DNA of 27,116 bases, from NCBI GenBank assembly GCA_043778625.1, contig JAYWFU010000039.1:1-27116 (forward strand). The letters run 5' to 3'. The first letter of the stretch is position 1, and each line of letters opens with the position of its first letter. Of the stretch, positions 14,951 through 23,304 are shown piece after piece. A program made the translations under genes and the position numbers. Origin of the DNA: JACMRI01 sp043778625. Lineage in GTDB: Bacteria; Bacteroidota; Bacteroidia; UBA4408. The notes beneath the pieces are model-generated. The model saw only the letters and a program-made list of their open reading frames with translations, had not been told where the DNA came from and ran no database searches.

Positions 14951-17434
14951 ATGATGTACGTTATAAAAAGAGACGGAAAAAAAGAGCCTGTGCAATTTGA
15001 TAAAATTACAGCACGTGTACAAAAATTAAGCTATGGTTTGGATTCAACTCACGTGGATTCGACCAAAGTGGCTATTAAAGTAATTGAAGGTATTTACAAC
15101 GATGTAGCCACCACGCAGTTAGATAACCTAGCAGCTGAAGTTGCGGCAAGTATGACAACTACTCACCCCGACTATGCAATACTAGCGGCACGTATTGCAG
15201 TATCTAATTTGCACAAAAACACCGAGAAATCATTTAGTAAAGTAATTACTAGCCTCTACAACTACATTGACCCTAAAACCAAGCAAAACGCTTCGTTGAT
15301 AGCGGACGATGTGTACGAGATTATTAAAAAAAATGCTTCTAAATTAGATTCTGCCATTATCTACGACCGCGACTTTGGTTACGATTATTTTGGTTTTAAA
15401 ACCTTAGAACGTAGTTATTTGTTAAAAATAAATGGAATGGTAGCCGAACGCCCTCAACACATGATAATGCGTGTGGCAGTGGGTATTCACAAGGCTGACC
15501 TTGACGCCGTAATTGAAACTTATAACTTAATGAGCGAGCGTTGGTTTACACACGCTACTCCTACTTTATTTAACGCAGGTACTCCTAAACCACAAATGTC
15601 GTCGTGCTTTTTATTAACTGCCAAAGATGATAGTATTGAGGGTATTTACGACACATTAAAAAGTTGTGCCAAAATATCACAATCAGCAGGGGGCATTGGC
15701 CTAAGCATACACAACATACGTGCTACAGGTTCGTACATCAAAGGTACTAACGGTACTTCTAACGGAATTATACCTATGCTACGTGTGTTTAACGACACGG
15801 CTCGCTATGTGGATCAAGGCGGAGGAAAACGCAAAGGTTCGTTTGCAATATATTTAGAACCTTGGCATGCTGATATTTTTGAGTTCCTCGAAATGCGCAA
15901 AAACCACGGTAAAGAGGAAGCTCGTGCCCGCGATTTATTTACTGCCCTCTGGACAAGCGATTTGTTCATGAAACGTGTTAAGGATAATGCCGAATGGTCG
16001 TTATTTTGCCCTAACGAAGCACCAAGTTTAGCTGATTGCTGGGGAGCTGAATTTGAAGCATTGTACACTCGTTACGAGCAAGAAGGTAAAGCACGCAAAA
16101 CCATACAAGCACGTGAGTTATGGAATGCTATATTGGATGCACAAATAGAAACTGGTAATCCTTATATGTTGTTTAAAGATGCTGCTAACAGCAAATCGAA
16201 CCAGCAAAACTTAGGTACTATAAAATCGAGTAACTTGTGTACCGAAATTATTGAGTACACTGCCCCCGACGAAATAGCGGTATGTAATCTAGCTTCCATA
16301 GCATTACCTCGTTTTGTTACTACCGAAGGCACGTTCGACCACCAAAAACTATTTGATATTACGTATGTAATTACCAAAAACTTAAACAAAATAATTGATG
16401 GTAATTACTACCCTGTAGAGGAGGCACGTAAATCAAATATGCGCCACCGCCCTATTGGGCTTGGTGTACAAGGGTTGGCAGATACATTTTGTATGATGCG
16501 TTTACCGTTTGAATCGACTGAAGCACAAACGTTAAATAAAGAAATTTTTGAAACTATTTACTACGCATCAATGACTGCTAGTAAAGACCTAGCCAAAATT
16601 GACGGTGCTTACGAAACCTACCCAGGTAGCCCAACTTCAAAAGGAATATTTCAGTACGATATGTGGAATGTTACCCCAAGCCCACGTTGGGAATGGGATA
16701 TACTAAAAGAAGAAGTGCTTAAATACGGTGTGCGCAACTCACTATTAGTAGCGCCAATGCCAACGGCCAGTACATCGCAAATATTGGGCAATAACGAATG
16801 TTTTGAACCATTTACCTCTAATATTTACAAGCGTGGTACACTATCGGGCGAGTTTATGGTGGTAAATAAATATTTGTTAAAAGACCTTGTAAGATTAGGT
16901 TTATGGAATGATAATTTAAAAAATAAAATTATTGTAAGCAATGGCTCAGTACAAAACATTGACGAAATACCTGCTAACCTTAAAGACTTGTACAAAACCG
17001 TATGGGAAATTAAGCAAAAAACAGTTATAGATATGGCTGCCGACCGTGGTGCATACATTTGCCAATCGCAATCAATGAACTTGTTTGTAGAGAATGTAAA
17101 TGCCGCCAAGCTTACCTCAATGCACTTTTATGCCTGGGAAAAAGGCTTAAAAACAGGCATGTATTACCTACGTACCAAAGCTGCTGCCGATGCTATTAAG
17201 TTTACCGCTGATACAAGTGCTGCTGCCAACAAATCAACCGTAGGCACTAACACAGCTACTACTACTACTGCCACAGCACTAAGTAATACCGTTATTACGC
17301 CCAACGCTACCTTAGCACAAGTACGTATTGAAGCCTATACTCAAAACAACATAGCCAACCAATACACCGAAAACATGAACGATATATCGTGCTCGTTAGA
17401 TAACCCTGACGCTTGCGAGGCTTGCGGTAGTTAA
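14951..17434 (+). CDS. nrdA: Class Ia ribonucleotide reductase, alpha subunit
   Basis: Catalytic large subunit that reduces nucleoside diphosphates together with NrdB. The 827-residue chain begins with an ATP-cone (about 1-92), the regulatory site for overall activity by ATP/dATP. The ten-stranded barrel holds redox cysteine C219 (QMSSCFLL), the N428/C430/E432 set in SNLCTEI with C430 as the thiyl-radical cysteine, and partner C445 in AVCNLASI. The tail carries the thioredoxin/glutaredoxin-reduced pair C822-x-x-C825. Between barrel and tail (about 755-790) lies a T/A/N-rich low-complexity linker. A second Met directly follows the first, so the start may be either codon. A terminator follows at 17491-17527. 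Confidence 0.97.
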   Translation: MMYVIKRDGKKEPVQFDKITARVQKLSYGLDSTHVDSTKVAIKVIEGIYNDVATTQLDNLAAEVAASMTTTHPDYAILAARIAVSNLHKNTEKSFSKVITSLYNYIDPKTKQNASLIADDVYEIIKKNASKLDSAIIYDRDFGYDYFGFKTLERSYLLKINGMVAERPQHMIMRVAVGIHKADLDAVIETYNLMSERWFTHATPTLFNAGTPKPQMSSCFLLTAKDDSIEGIYDTLKSCAKISQSAGGIGLSIHNIRATGSYIKGTNGTSNGIIPMLRVFNDTARYVDQGGGKRKGSFAIYLEPWHADIFEFLEMRKNHGKEEARARDLFTALWTSDLFMKRVKDNAEWSLFCPNEAPSLADCWGAEFEALYTRYEQEGKARKTIQARELWNAILDAQIETGNPYMLFKDAANSKSNQQNLGTIKSSNLCTEIIEYTAPDEIAVCNLASIALPRFVTTEGTFDHQKLFDITYVITKNLNKIIDGNYYPVEEARKSNMRHRPIGLGVQGLADTFCMMRLPFESTEAQTLNKEIFETIYYASMTASKDLAKIDGAYETYPGSPTSKGIFQYDMWNVTPSPRWEWDILKEEVLKYGVRNSLLVAPMPTASTSQILGNNECFEPFTSNIYKRGTLSGEFMVVNKYLLKDLVRLGLWNDNLKNKIIVSNGSVQNIDEIPANLKDLYKTVWEIKQKTVIDMAADRGAYICQSQSMNLFVENVNAAKLTSMHFYAWEKGLKTGMYYLRTKAAADAIKFTADTSAAANKSTVGTNTATTTTATALSNTVITPNATLAQVRIEAYTQNNIANQYTENMNDISCSLDNPDACEACGS

Positions 17435-17490
17435 GTTGGAGTAAATTTTAATATTGAATAGTAAAATAATTGTAAATAATATCAGTTATT

Positions 17491-17527
17491 AATTGAGTAG
17501 CGAACTAGTTTGCTACTCAATTTTTTT
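17491..17527 (+). terminator. Rho-independent terminator after nrdA
   Basis: Stem AATTGAGTAGC (17491-17501) with GCTACTCAATT (17512-17522), 10-base loop, then a T run to 17527. It ends only 14 bases before the next start codon. Confidence 0.88.
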
Positions 17528-17541
17528 GAAACATAAAACAA

Positions 17542-17973
17542 ATGAAAAAAACGACAATTAATTATGTACTCATATTGTTAGTTACCCTACTAACCACATC
17601 TTGCTTAACCAAACAATATGTTCCTTTTGCCCATAGTGTAAACACAAAAGGAAGTAAAATATATGTTTTTAGACCATCAAATTACGCTGGAACAACAGGA
17701 ATGAAAGTGTTTGCCGACGATAAATTTGTAGGTAGAACAGGTCCTAGAGGTTACTTATGCTTTGAGATAAATGAAGGGGTACATATTATAAGTACTAAAG
17801 CCGAGGATAGAGCAAGCACGCCAATTATTGCACAAGTGGGTAAAAGTTACTATATATTACAAGTTGCCGAGCAAGGTGTACTAAGAGCTCGTGTACGTAG
17901 TTATGAAATAACCGAAAACGAGGGAAATAGGCTAATTGAGCGTAATGATTTAATACAACCAATTATTGAATAA
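17542..17973 (+). CDS. DUF2846-like lipoprotein
   Basis: A 143-residue probable lipoprotein: basic N-terminus, hydrophobic segment and lipobox TTSC with acylated C21. The mature region has the DUF2846 pattern, beginning GSKIYVFRPSNYAGTTGMKV and continuing with short beta segments (KFVGRTGPRGYLCFEINEG, then HIISTKAEDR). DUF2846 proteins are small envelope lipoproteins with no assigned role. The next Met is at residue 54, after the lipobox, so the start is secure. The gene is bracketed by two terminator-like hairpins (17491-17527 upstream, 17990-18024 downstream), and its stop overlaps the probable TTG start of the following gene. Confidence 0.85.
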   Translation: MKKTTINYVLILLVTLLTTSCLTKQYVPFAHSVNTKGSKIYVFRPSNYAGTTGMKVFADDKFVGRTGPRGYLCFEINEGVHIISTKAEDRASTPIIAQVGKSYYILQVAEQGVLRARVRSYEITENEGNRLIERNDLIQPIIE

Positions 17974-18664
17974 GTTTTTAATACACTCCGCCTGCATAAT
18001 TTCATTAATTATGCAGGCATTTTTGCATGGTCAACAATGTAATGCACAGCCTAACAAAATTAAACTGTACGCTACACTTGGGGTAAAAAATAGTTTTGTG
18101 TTTAAGCACACTTCTATTGATAGCATAACGCTTAATCCGTCATTGGTATACCTAAGCCCTAGTTTTAACTTAGGGTTTAGTAACCAGCTAACTAACCGTG
18201 TAGGTTATTATGGTGAGGCAATACTGTGTAGCGAAAAACAAAAATTTAGTTTGCTTACACACGCAACTTACTCACGTTCGGTACAGTTAATTATTCGCCA
18301 TAACGTTGGTATTAGTGTGGGGCTTTTTTATTTGTTTAAAACAAGCTACATTAGCGTAGGGCTTAGTACGTATTACTCAAAACCTTATGCTTACGGGCTT
18401 ACAGGTAACGACCAATTATATAATTATAATAATTTAAGGTTAGACAATACCTTTTATACTCCCACAATAGTTACCCGCCTATTGTGTAGTTACACACATA
18501 CACTATCCAAAAGCAATAAACTACAATTGGTAGCAAGTGTTGAACTCCCACTAAAAAAAAACGAACAAATGTTAAAAAACACCAACTTATATCCTGTAAC
18601 TAATTCGTTTGCTATACGCTACTATTATGTACCTACCTTGCTTGGTATAAAGCTGTATTTATGA
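17966..18664 (+). CDS. Probable outer-membrane beta-barrel protein, TTG start
   Basis: A 232-residue protein I cannot name. With a TTG start at 17966 it has a good signal peptide (NKFLIHS, then a hydrophobic run ACIISLIMQAFL, then a cleavage region ending CNA, with QPNK following). The first ATG (18011) would leave only 13 residues before that site and no basic N-region. The body alternates polar and aromatic residues in strand-like units (GFSNQLTNRVGYYGEAIL, HNVGISVGLFYLF) and ends in YYYVPTLLGIKLYL, a beta-barrel-like C-terminus. It overlaps the upstream lipoprotein gene by 8 bases and the next gene by 4 (ATGA). A terminator-like hairpin lies inside its signal-peptide codons, so the start is less certain than the rest. 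Confidence 0.7.
   Translation: MNKFLIHSACIISLIMQAFLHGQQCNAQPNKIKLYATLGVKNSFVFKHTSIDSITLNPSLVYLSPSFNLGFSNQLTNRVGYYGEAILCSEKQKFSLLTHATYSRSVQLIIRHNVGISVGLFYLFKTSYISVGLSTYYSKPYAYGLTGNDQLYNYNNLRLDNTFYTPTIVTRLLCSYTHTLSKSNKLQLVASVELPLKKNEQMLKNTNLYPVTNSFAIRYYYVPTLLGIKLYL
17990..18024 (+). terminator. Terminator-like hairpin within the signal-peptide region
   Basis: Perfect 12-bp stem (GCCTGCATAATT 17990-18001 with AATTATGCAGGC 18007-18018), 5-base loop, then ATTTTT. It follows the DUF2846 gene stop by 16 bases yet lies within the N-terminal codons of the next gene. It may terminate or attenuate. Confidence 0.65.
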
Positions 18665-19383
18665 AAATTATTTTAGTACTAATTACCTTAGCTAGTTGTG
18701 CCCAAGTAGTTGGTCAACAGCGGTTTAATAATTTTTATGCAACTGCCAGCCCTAATAGCACATTATTACAAACGGCACACTCGGCTATTAGCCCACTACC
18801 GTTTACAATAGTACCTGCTATTGGTGGTTTTGCAGGCGTTGGCTACCAGCAAACGTTACACAATAATTTATACGCTAATGGCGAAATTGGAGTATTAATA
18901 AGTAGAGTTAAAATAAAGTATGGTAAAAATAATACCACAACAACAGGGCCTATAGCCCCTAACTGTAGTATTGGCATTGGGTATACCAGTGCAATAACAA
19001 CCACACGTTGTGCGGCACTACAATTAACGTATAGCAGTAATCTATTTAGCTTAGCTACAAAAGATACTTTTGTAGGCTACCGTAATTTTAATAATACACT
19101 GCTAGCTAAAGAAACTATTATAGCGCATTGGAATTATCACCCAAGCATAAAAATAGGATTTGGTATCTACCACAAAAAAACAATAGGTGTTATATACACC
19201 GGCATATCATTTAAAAAAGGTTGGAACAGAGTAGTAGAGATAAATTATAACTACACTATAAACGGAATCGCTGAAAGTACTCAATTAGTTAGCTTTAACG
19301 ATGATGTTAGCCTTGTGCTTAATTATTATTTTAAAACTCGTAAGCCTAACCCAACTCCTACGCCACAAAGTACTTTTTATTAA
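18661..19383 (+). CDS. Probable outer-membrane beta-barrel protein
   Basis: A 240-residue exported protein of unrecognised family. Residues 1-18 form a signal peptide (MKIILVLITLASCAQVVG, then QQ); a cysteine at residue 13 sits in ASC, so a lipoprotein reading is possible but less natural. The rest has alternating strand-like pieces (GFAGVGYQQTLHNNLYANGEIGV, SIGIGYTSAI, IKIGFGIYHKKTIGVIYTGI) and ends after a DVSLVLNYYF strand with a proline/threonine-rich tail. The ATGA overlap with the upstream gene implies translational coupling, and both encode similar-sized barrel-like proteins, so they may work together. The next gene converges from the other strand after 54 bases. Confidence 0.75.
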   Translation: MKIILVLITLASCAQVVGQQRFNNFYATASPNSTLLQTAHSAISPLPFTIVPAIGGFAGVGYQQTLHNNLYANGEIGVLISRVKIKYGKNNTTTTGPIAPNCSIGIGYTSAITTTRCAALQLTYSSNLFSLATKDTFVGYRNFNNTLLAKETIIAHWNYHPSIKIGFGIYHKKTIGVIYTGISFKKGWNRVVEINYNYTINGIAESTQLVSFNDDVSLVLNYYFKTRKPNPTPTPQSTFY

Positions 19384-19437
19384 TAATTGTAGCGAGGTAG
19401 TAGTAGCAACTATTTTAATTAAAAAAGTACTAAGGTA

Positions 19438-20571
19438 TTACCCCAGTATTTCTTTAAGTTTAGTAATGGTATAATCTATTTCTTGGGTGGTATTAAATTT
19501 TGAAAACGAAAAACGCACCGATGGACGCATTGCATCAGCATTAATACCACGCAACACATGCGAACCTTGGTTGCTACCGCTTGTGCAAGCACTACCGCCT
19601 GAGGCCGCTATACCTGCAATATCAAGGCTAAACAACAGCATTTCGCCATTGGGGTTAGGCGCAAACGATACATTAAGTACGGTGTACAAACTTTGCGCAG
19701 GAGTAACATTGCCGTTAAACTGCACATCAGTAAAATTAGCTTGCAACTGCGTTATAAAATAATTTTTTAGCTCCTGTATACTTTGCTGATGCGCCGTTAA
19801 ATGTGCATTAGCAATTTCCAAGGCTTTGGCTATACCAATAATTCCGTACAAGTTTTCGGTACCGCCACGCATATTGCGCTCCTGCGAACCACCTGTAATA
19901 TAGGGTGTTATACGCGCATCGTTTTTAATATAAATAAAGCCAACACCCTTAGGCCCATGAAACTTGTGCGCAGCTCCTATAACAAAATGTACGTTTATTT
20001 GTTGTAAATCAAACGCATAGTGTGCCATGGTTTGTACCGTATCGCAATGAAACAAAGCATTGTATCGCAAACATATTTCGCCTACTTCTTTTAATGGCAA
20101 TAGTGTACCAATTTCGTTATTGGCGTGCATTAATGATACTAGCGTGCGTTCGTTGGTAAATTTAAGTAACTCTTCAAGGTGTGTTAAATCTACATTTCCT
20201 TCATTATCTACCCGCACAAAATGCAGTTGTATAACTCCACGTTTATCTAATTCCTCCAGAGTGTGCAACACTGCGTGGTGTTCAATATGGGAGGTTATTG
20301 CATGTTTAATTTTAAAATCATGTACACTACAACGTATTGCCATGTTATCGGCCTCAGTGCCTCCGCTAGTAAAAAATATTTCGCCAGGACTAACATTTAA
20401 ACATGTAGCTATGCTTTTGCGTGCCTCTTCAATAGCCGAACGTGTGGTACGCCCAAATGAATGTATGCTCGATGGGTTGCCAAAATGGTTTTCCATATAG
20501 GGTAACATGGCTTGCAATACCTCACTATCCATGGGAGTTGTGGCAGCATTATCAAAATATATTTTGTGCAT
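19438..20571 (-). CDS. Cysteine desulfurase (NifS/IscS class)
   Basis: PLP enzyme that converts cysteine to alanine and passes the sulfur on as persulfide for Fe-S clusters or tRNA thiolation. The 377-residue protein has YFDNAATTP at the N-terminus, PLP-stacking histidine region SHIEHHAV (about 94-101), D177 and Q180 in HCDTVQT, Schiff-base lysine K203 in AAHKFHGPKG, and catalytic C329 in GSACTSGSNQGSHVL, a loop of class I (NifS/IscS) type. No iscU, hscA or iscR is nearby. It starts 3 bases after the phosphohexomutase stop codon on the same strand, so the two are cotranscribed. The exact sulfur acceptor cannot be told. Confidence 0.94.
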   Translation of the reverse strand: MHKIYFDNAATTPMDSEVLQAMLPYMENHFGNPSSIHSFGRTTRSAIEEARKSIATCLNVSPGEIFFTSGGTEADNMAIRCSVHDFKIKHAITSHIEHHAVLHTLEELDKRGVIQLHFVRVDNEGNVDLTHLEELLKFTNERTLVSLMHANNEIGTLLPLKEVGEICLRYNALFHCDTVQTMAHYAFDLQQINVHFVIGAAHKFHGPKGVGFIYIKNDARITPYITGGSQERNMRGGTENLYGIIGIAKALEIANAHLTAHQQSIQELKNYFITQLQANFTDVQFNGNVTPAQSLYTVLNVSFAPNPNGEMLLFSLDIAGIAASGGSACTSGSNQGSHVLRGINADAMRPSVRFSFSKFNTTQEIDYTITKLKEILG

Positions 20572-20574
20572 AGC

Positions 20575-21984
20575 TTAGGCTGATTTTAAGGTTTGTTCCT
20601 TGATAAGCGCACTAATGTCAGTCATTATTTTTTTGGCTAAATTTTGAGCTGTGCTCTCGGCAGTACTTTCGGAGTATATACGAATAATAGGCTCAGTATT
20701 GCTACGGCGTAAGTGCACCCACTCCTTGTCAAACTCTATTTTAAGTCCGTCAATAGTGTTAATAGGTTGCTTTTTGTATTTAGTTTGAATATCTGCCATT
20801 AGTTTATCTAAATCCACATCATCATTTAATTCAATTTTATTTTTAGATATATGGTAGTTAGGGTACGATGCTCGTAACATTGAAATAGTTTTGCCATACA
20901 ATGCCAAGTGGCTTAAAAACAGGGCTATTCCTACCATAGCGTCTCGCCCATAATGTAGTTCGGGGTATATAATGCCACCGTTACCCTCGCCACCTATTAC
21001 GGCGTTGGTGGCTTTCATTTGCTGTACTACATTTACTTCGCCTACGGCAGCAGCGGTGTAAGTACATTTGTTTTTTTCGGTAACATCACGCAACGCACGG
21101 GTGCTCGATAGGTTAGATACCGTAGCACCTTTGGTATGTTTTAGCACATAGTCTGCCACGGCCACAAGAGTATACTCTTCGCCAAACATTTCGCCGTCTT
21201 CGCACACTAGGGCTAGTCTATCTACATCGGGGTCAACTACAATACCTAGGTTGGCATTTTGTTTTTTTACTAATTGGGCTATGTCTCGTAAGTTTTCGGG
21301 TAATGGCTCTGGGTTATGCGGAAACTGTCCGTTAGGTTCAGTATATAATTCGTACACGGTTTCAACACCAAGTGCAGCCAGCAATTGTGGTATGGCTATA
21401 CCTCCAGTTGAGTTTACGCAATCAATGGCTATTTTAAAATTAGTCTTTTTAATTGCTGTCACATTTACCAATGGCAATGCGAGTATGGCATCAATATGTT
21501 TGGCAATAAGGGTATCGTTGTAGATGGTAGTCCCAATGGTGTTTACGTCAGTAAAATTATACCTTTCGTTTTCGGCTATAGCAAGTATTGTTTCGCCATC
21601 AATGGCCGATATAAATTCGCCTTTGTGGTTGAGTAGTTTTAGAGCGTTCCATTCTTTAGGGTTATGGCTTGCGGTTATAATAATTCCGCCATTAGCCTGC
21701 TCAGTAACTACCCCCATTTCAACAGTTGGCGTGGTAGATAAGCCAGCATCAATAACATTAATACCCAAGCCATTAAGCGTAGCTATTACCAACTGATTGA
21801 CCATACTGCCTGATATGCGGGCATCGCGCCCTACAACTACCGTTAATGCTATACCAGCATGTTGCTGTTGTAGCCAAGTGCCATAAGCGGCAGCAAATTT
21901 TACTACATCAATAGGGGTAAGATTACTCCCTACTTTACCACCTATTGTACCTCTAATTCCCGAAATTGATTTAATTAACGCCAT
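20575..21984 (-). CDS. glmM: Phosphoglucosamine mutase-type phosphohexomutase
   Basis: Alpha-D-phosphohexomutase, most likely converting glucosamine-6-P to glucosamine-1-P for UDP-GlcNAc, hence peptidoglycan and LPS. The 469-residue chain has the phosphoserine loop ITASHNP with S106, Mg2+ ligands in DPDVDR (D251, D253, D255), the sugar loop GGEGNGG (331-337), and the phosphate loop RRSNTEPIIRIYSE near the C-terminus. GEGNGG replaces the GEQSGH of E. coli GlmM; the same variant is usual in Bacteroidota and archaeal-like members, so phosphomannomutase or phosphoglucomutase activity is possible. It is the first gene of a two-gene operon with the cysteine desulfurase, 3 bases apart. Confidence 0.9.
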   Translation of the reverse strand: MALIKSISGIRGTIGGKVGSNLTPIDVVKFAAAYGTWLQQQHAGIALTVVVGRDARISGSMVNQLVIATLNGLGINVIDAGLSTTPTVEMGVVTEQANGGIIITASHNPKEWNALKLLNHKGEFISAIDGETILAIAENERYNFTDVNTIGTTIYNDTLIAKHIDAILALPLVNVTAIKKTNFKIAIDCVNSTGGIAIPQLLAALGVETVYELYTEPNGQFPHNPEPLPENLRDIAQLVKKQNANLGIVVDPDVDRLALVCEDGEMFGEEYTLVAVADYVLKHTKGATVSNLSSTRALRDVTEKNKCTYTAAAVGEVNVVQQMKATNAVIGGEGNGGIIYPELHYGRDAMVGIALFLSHLALYGKTISMLRASYPNYHISKNKIELNDDVDLDKLMADIQTKYKKQPINTIDGLKIEFDKEWVHLRRSNTEPIIRIYSESTAESTAQNLAKKIMTDISALIKEQTLKSA

Positions 21985-22133
21985 CCAATTATAACTATTA
22001 TGTGTAAAAAATTTGAACCACTAAAGTAATGTTGTTACGCTAAAAACCCTATTGAAAAGTGGGGTAAATTATTAACAATATTCATGTGCTAAAAATAGGT
22101 ATTGATTAGTAAAACTAGGTAGTTAAATTTTAG

Positions 22134-22532
22134 TTACTCCACCGCTTCGGCAGCCGTAATAGTAACGGGAGTACCGCTCATACACACGCTCATAGCGTTT
22201 TTGGCAATGCTAAACTTTACCCATAGTTGTTTGCCCGCTATTTTAAATTGTTCGTTTAAACCTAGGGGTTCAAGTGTACTATGGTCTTCGAGTTTTAGTA
22301 CAAAAGTGCAGCCGTCAAGCCCTCGTTTATCTACCACCACGGCTTTAAAAAAACCATTACTCAAGTGTGCTTTATCGCTGGCGGTTAATGGTGTTTTTAC
22401 TATCGTAGGTTTACTAACGTGCGTAGTTGTTTTGGTCTTCTTTTTCTTTTTTTTCTTACTTTTTGTTTGTTGTGCTGTAACGCTTGTAATAGTTAGTAAT
22501 AGGGCTAGTAGGGTGATTATTAGTTTGTTCAT
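22134..22532 (-). CDS. Small secreted lysine-rich protein, unknown function
   Basis: A 132-residue exported protein. Residues 1-20 form a signal peptide (MNKLIITLLALLLTITSVTA, then QQ). Directly after it comes a strongly basic linker with seven consecutive lysines (about 26-32), then a compact domain from about 60: FFKAVVVDKRGLDGCTFVLK, LEPLGL, LWVKFSI, MSVCMSGTPVTI. Two cysteines, C75 and C117, could bridge. I recall similar small Bacteroidota proteins with this GCTFVLKLED...ICMxGTPV layout but know no function. Monocistronic on the minus strand, between glmM and the frameshifted gene. Confidence 0.75.
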   Translation of the reverse strand: MNKLIITLLALLLTITSVTAQQTKSKKKKKKKTKTTTHVSKPTIVKTPLTASDKAHLSNGFFKAVVVDKRGLDGCTFVLKLEDHSTLEPLGLNEQFKIAGKQLWVKFSIAKNAMSVCMSGTPVTITAAEAVE

Positions 22533-22651
22533 TTTTGAGATGGTAGATTAAGAGTAGTTAGAATTAGTAATATTTTAACAGTATCATTCCAGTATAATTA
22601 ACACATTGAATAGAAGTAATAATGTATAGAGTAACTTTATTTTATTGAATA

Positions 22652-23300
22652 CTAGGAGAGTACAAATACTTTAAAATAAAGAATTACGATAAACACGAAT
22701 GTTCCTATAAGTGTTATTATTAATCCGTGTTTTCTATCGGCGGTAGTGTACACGTAATCTCTAGTGCCATTTGGCAGTATGCGTTTGGTTGTCCATAAAT
22801 GTAAGCCTATAGCTATTCCAAGAAGACCGCCTAATGCTGCCGAAATATATCCGAAAATAGTCCATACAGAACTTCCAGTCTCTTTTTTGGCAAGTTCTTT
22901 CAGTCTTTTCTTAATATAGGGTATCTTCTAATTCTTTAGTAATAACTACACCTCTATCGGCAAGTATTTTTTTAGCTAAATTAACATTGAGCTCGCCCCA
23001 AGAGTCAGGCTCTGTTAATACTTCTATGAGTTCATCGTTTTCAAAATCAAACATATAGTAATCAGTACCTATGTGTTGTATTTCTTGTAAAGTATGTTTT
23101 TTCAGTAAATCATTTACAGTAATAAAATCGGTAGTTTTAATTTTAATAAAAAAATATTCAGTTCCTTTTCCTGTTATGAAATCGGCTAACGAGGTGGTAT
23201 CATCGACCTCAAATTCAATGCTATTATCAGTTAATAATTGTATTAACTCTTTGGCTTGCTCTTTATTTTGATATTTTTTATATGTAACAAATTCGCTCAT
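22652..23300 (-). pseudogene. Membrane protein gene with a +1 frameshift
   Basis: Two adjoining frames read as one protein. Part 1 (23300-22911, 129 residues) is soluble, from MSEFVTYKKYQNKEQAKELI to ITKELEDTLY then stop, with a region resembling putative signal-transducing proteins of DUF2007 type. Part 2, in the next frame (about 22927-22652), continues IKKRLKELAKKETGSS and then has two transmembrane helices, VWTIFGYISAALGGLLGI and HGLIITLIGTFVFIVILYF, ending at a stop at 22652-22654. Part 2 has no start codon of its own. The expected family layout is soluble domain, helix, then two membrane spans. Removing one base around 22914-22922 joins the frames. It may be a decayed gene, a sequencing error, or programmed +1 shifting at TAT-TAA-G. 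It begins 4 bases after the FKBP stop. Confidence 0.75.
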
Positions 23301-23304
23301 TTTT

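Noticed and set aside
18011..18664. ATG start at 18011 for the beta-barrel gene
   Set aside because: It would cut the signal peptide to an unusable length and lies in a hairpin stem; the TTG at 17966 gives a complete signal peptide.
20060..20500. 146-codon plus-strand frame inside the cysteine desulfurase gene
   Set aside because: Antisense to a well-supported PLP enzyme and without recognisable features.
22201..22551. 116-codon plus-strand frame with a poly-Phe stretch that might look like a membrane protein
   Set aside because: The Phe run is just the complement of the lysine codons in the minus-strand secreted protein, which has a proper signal peptide.
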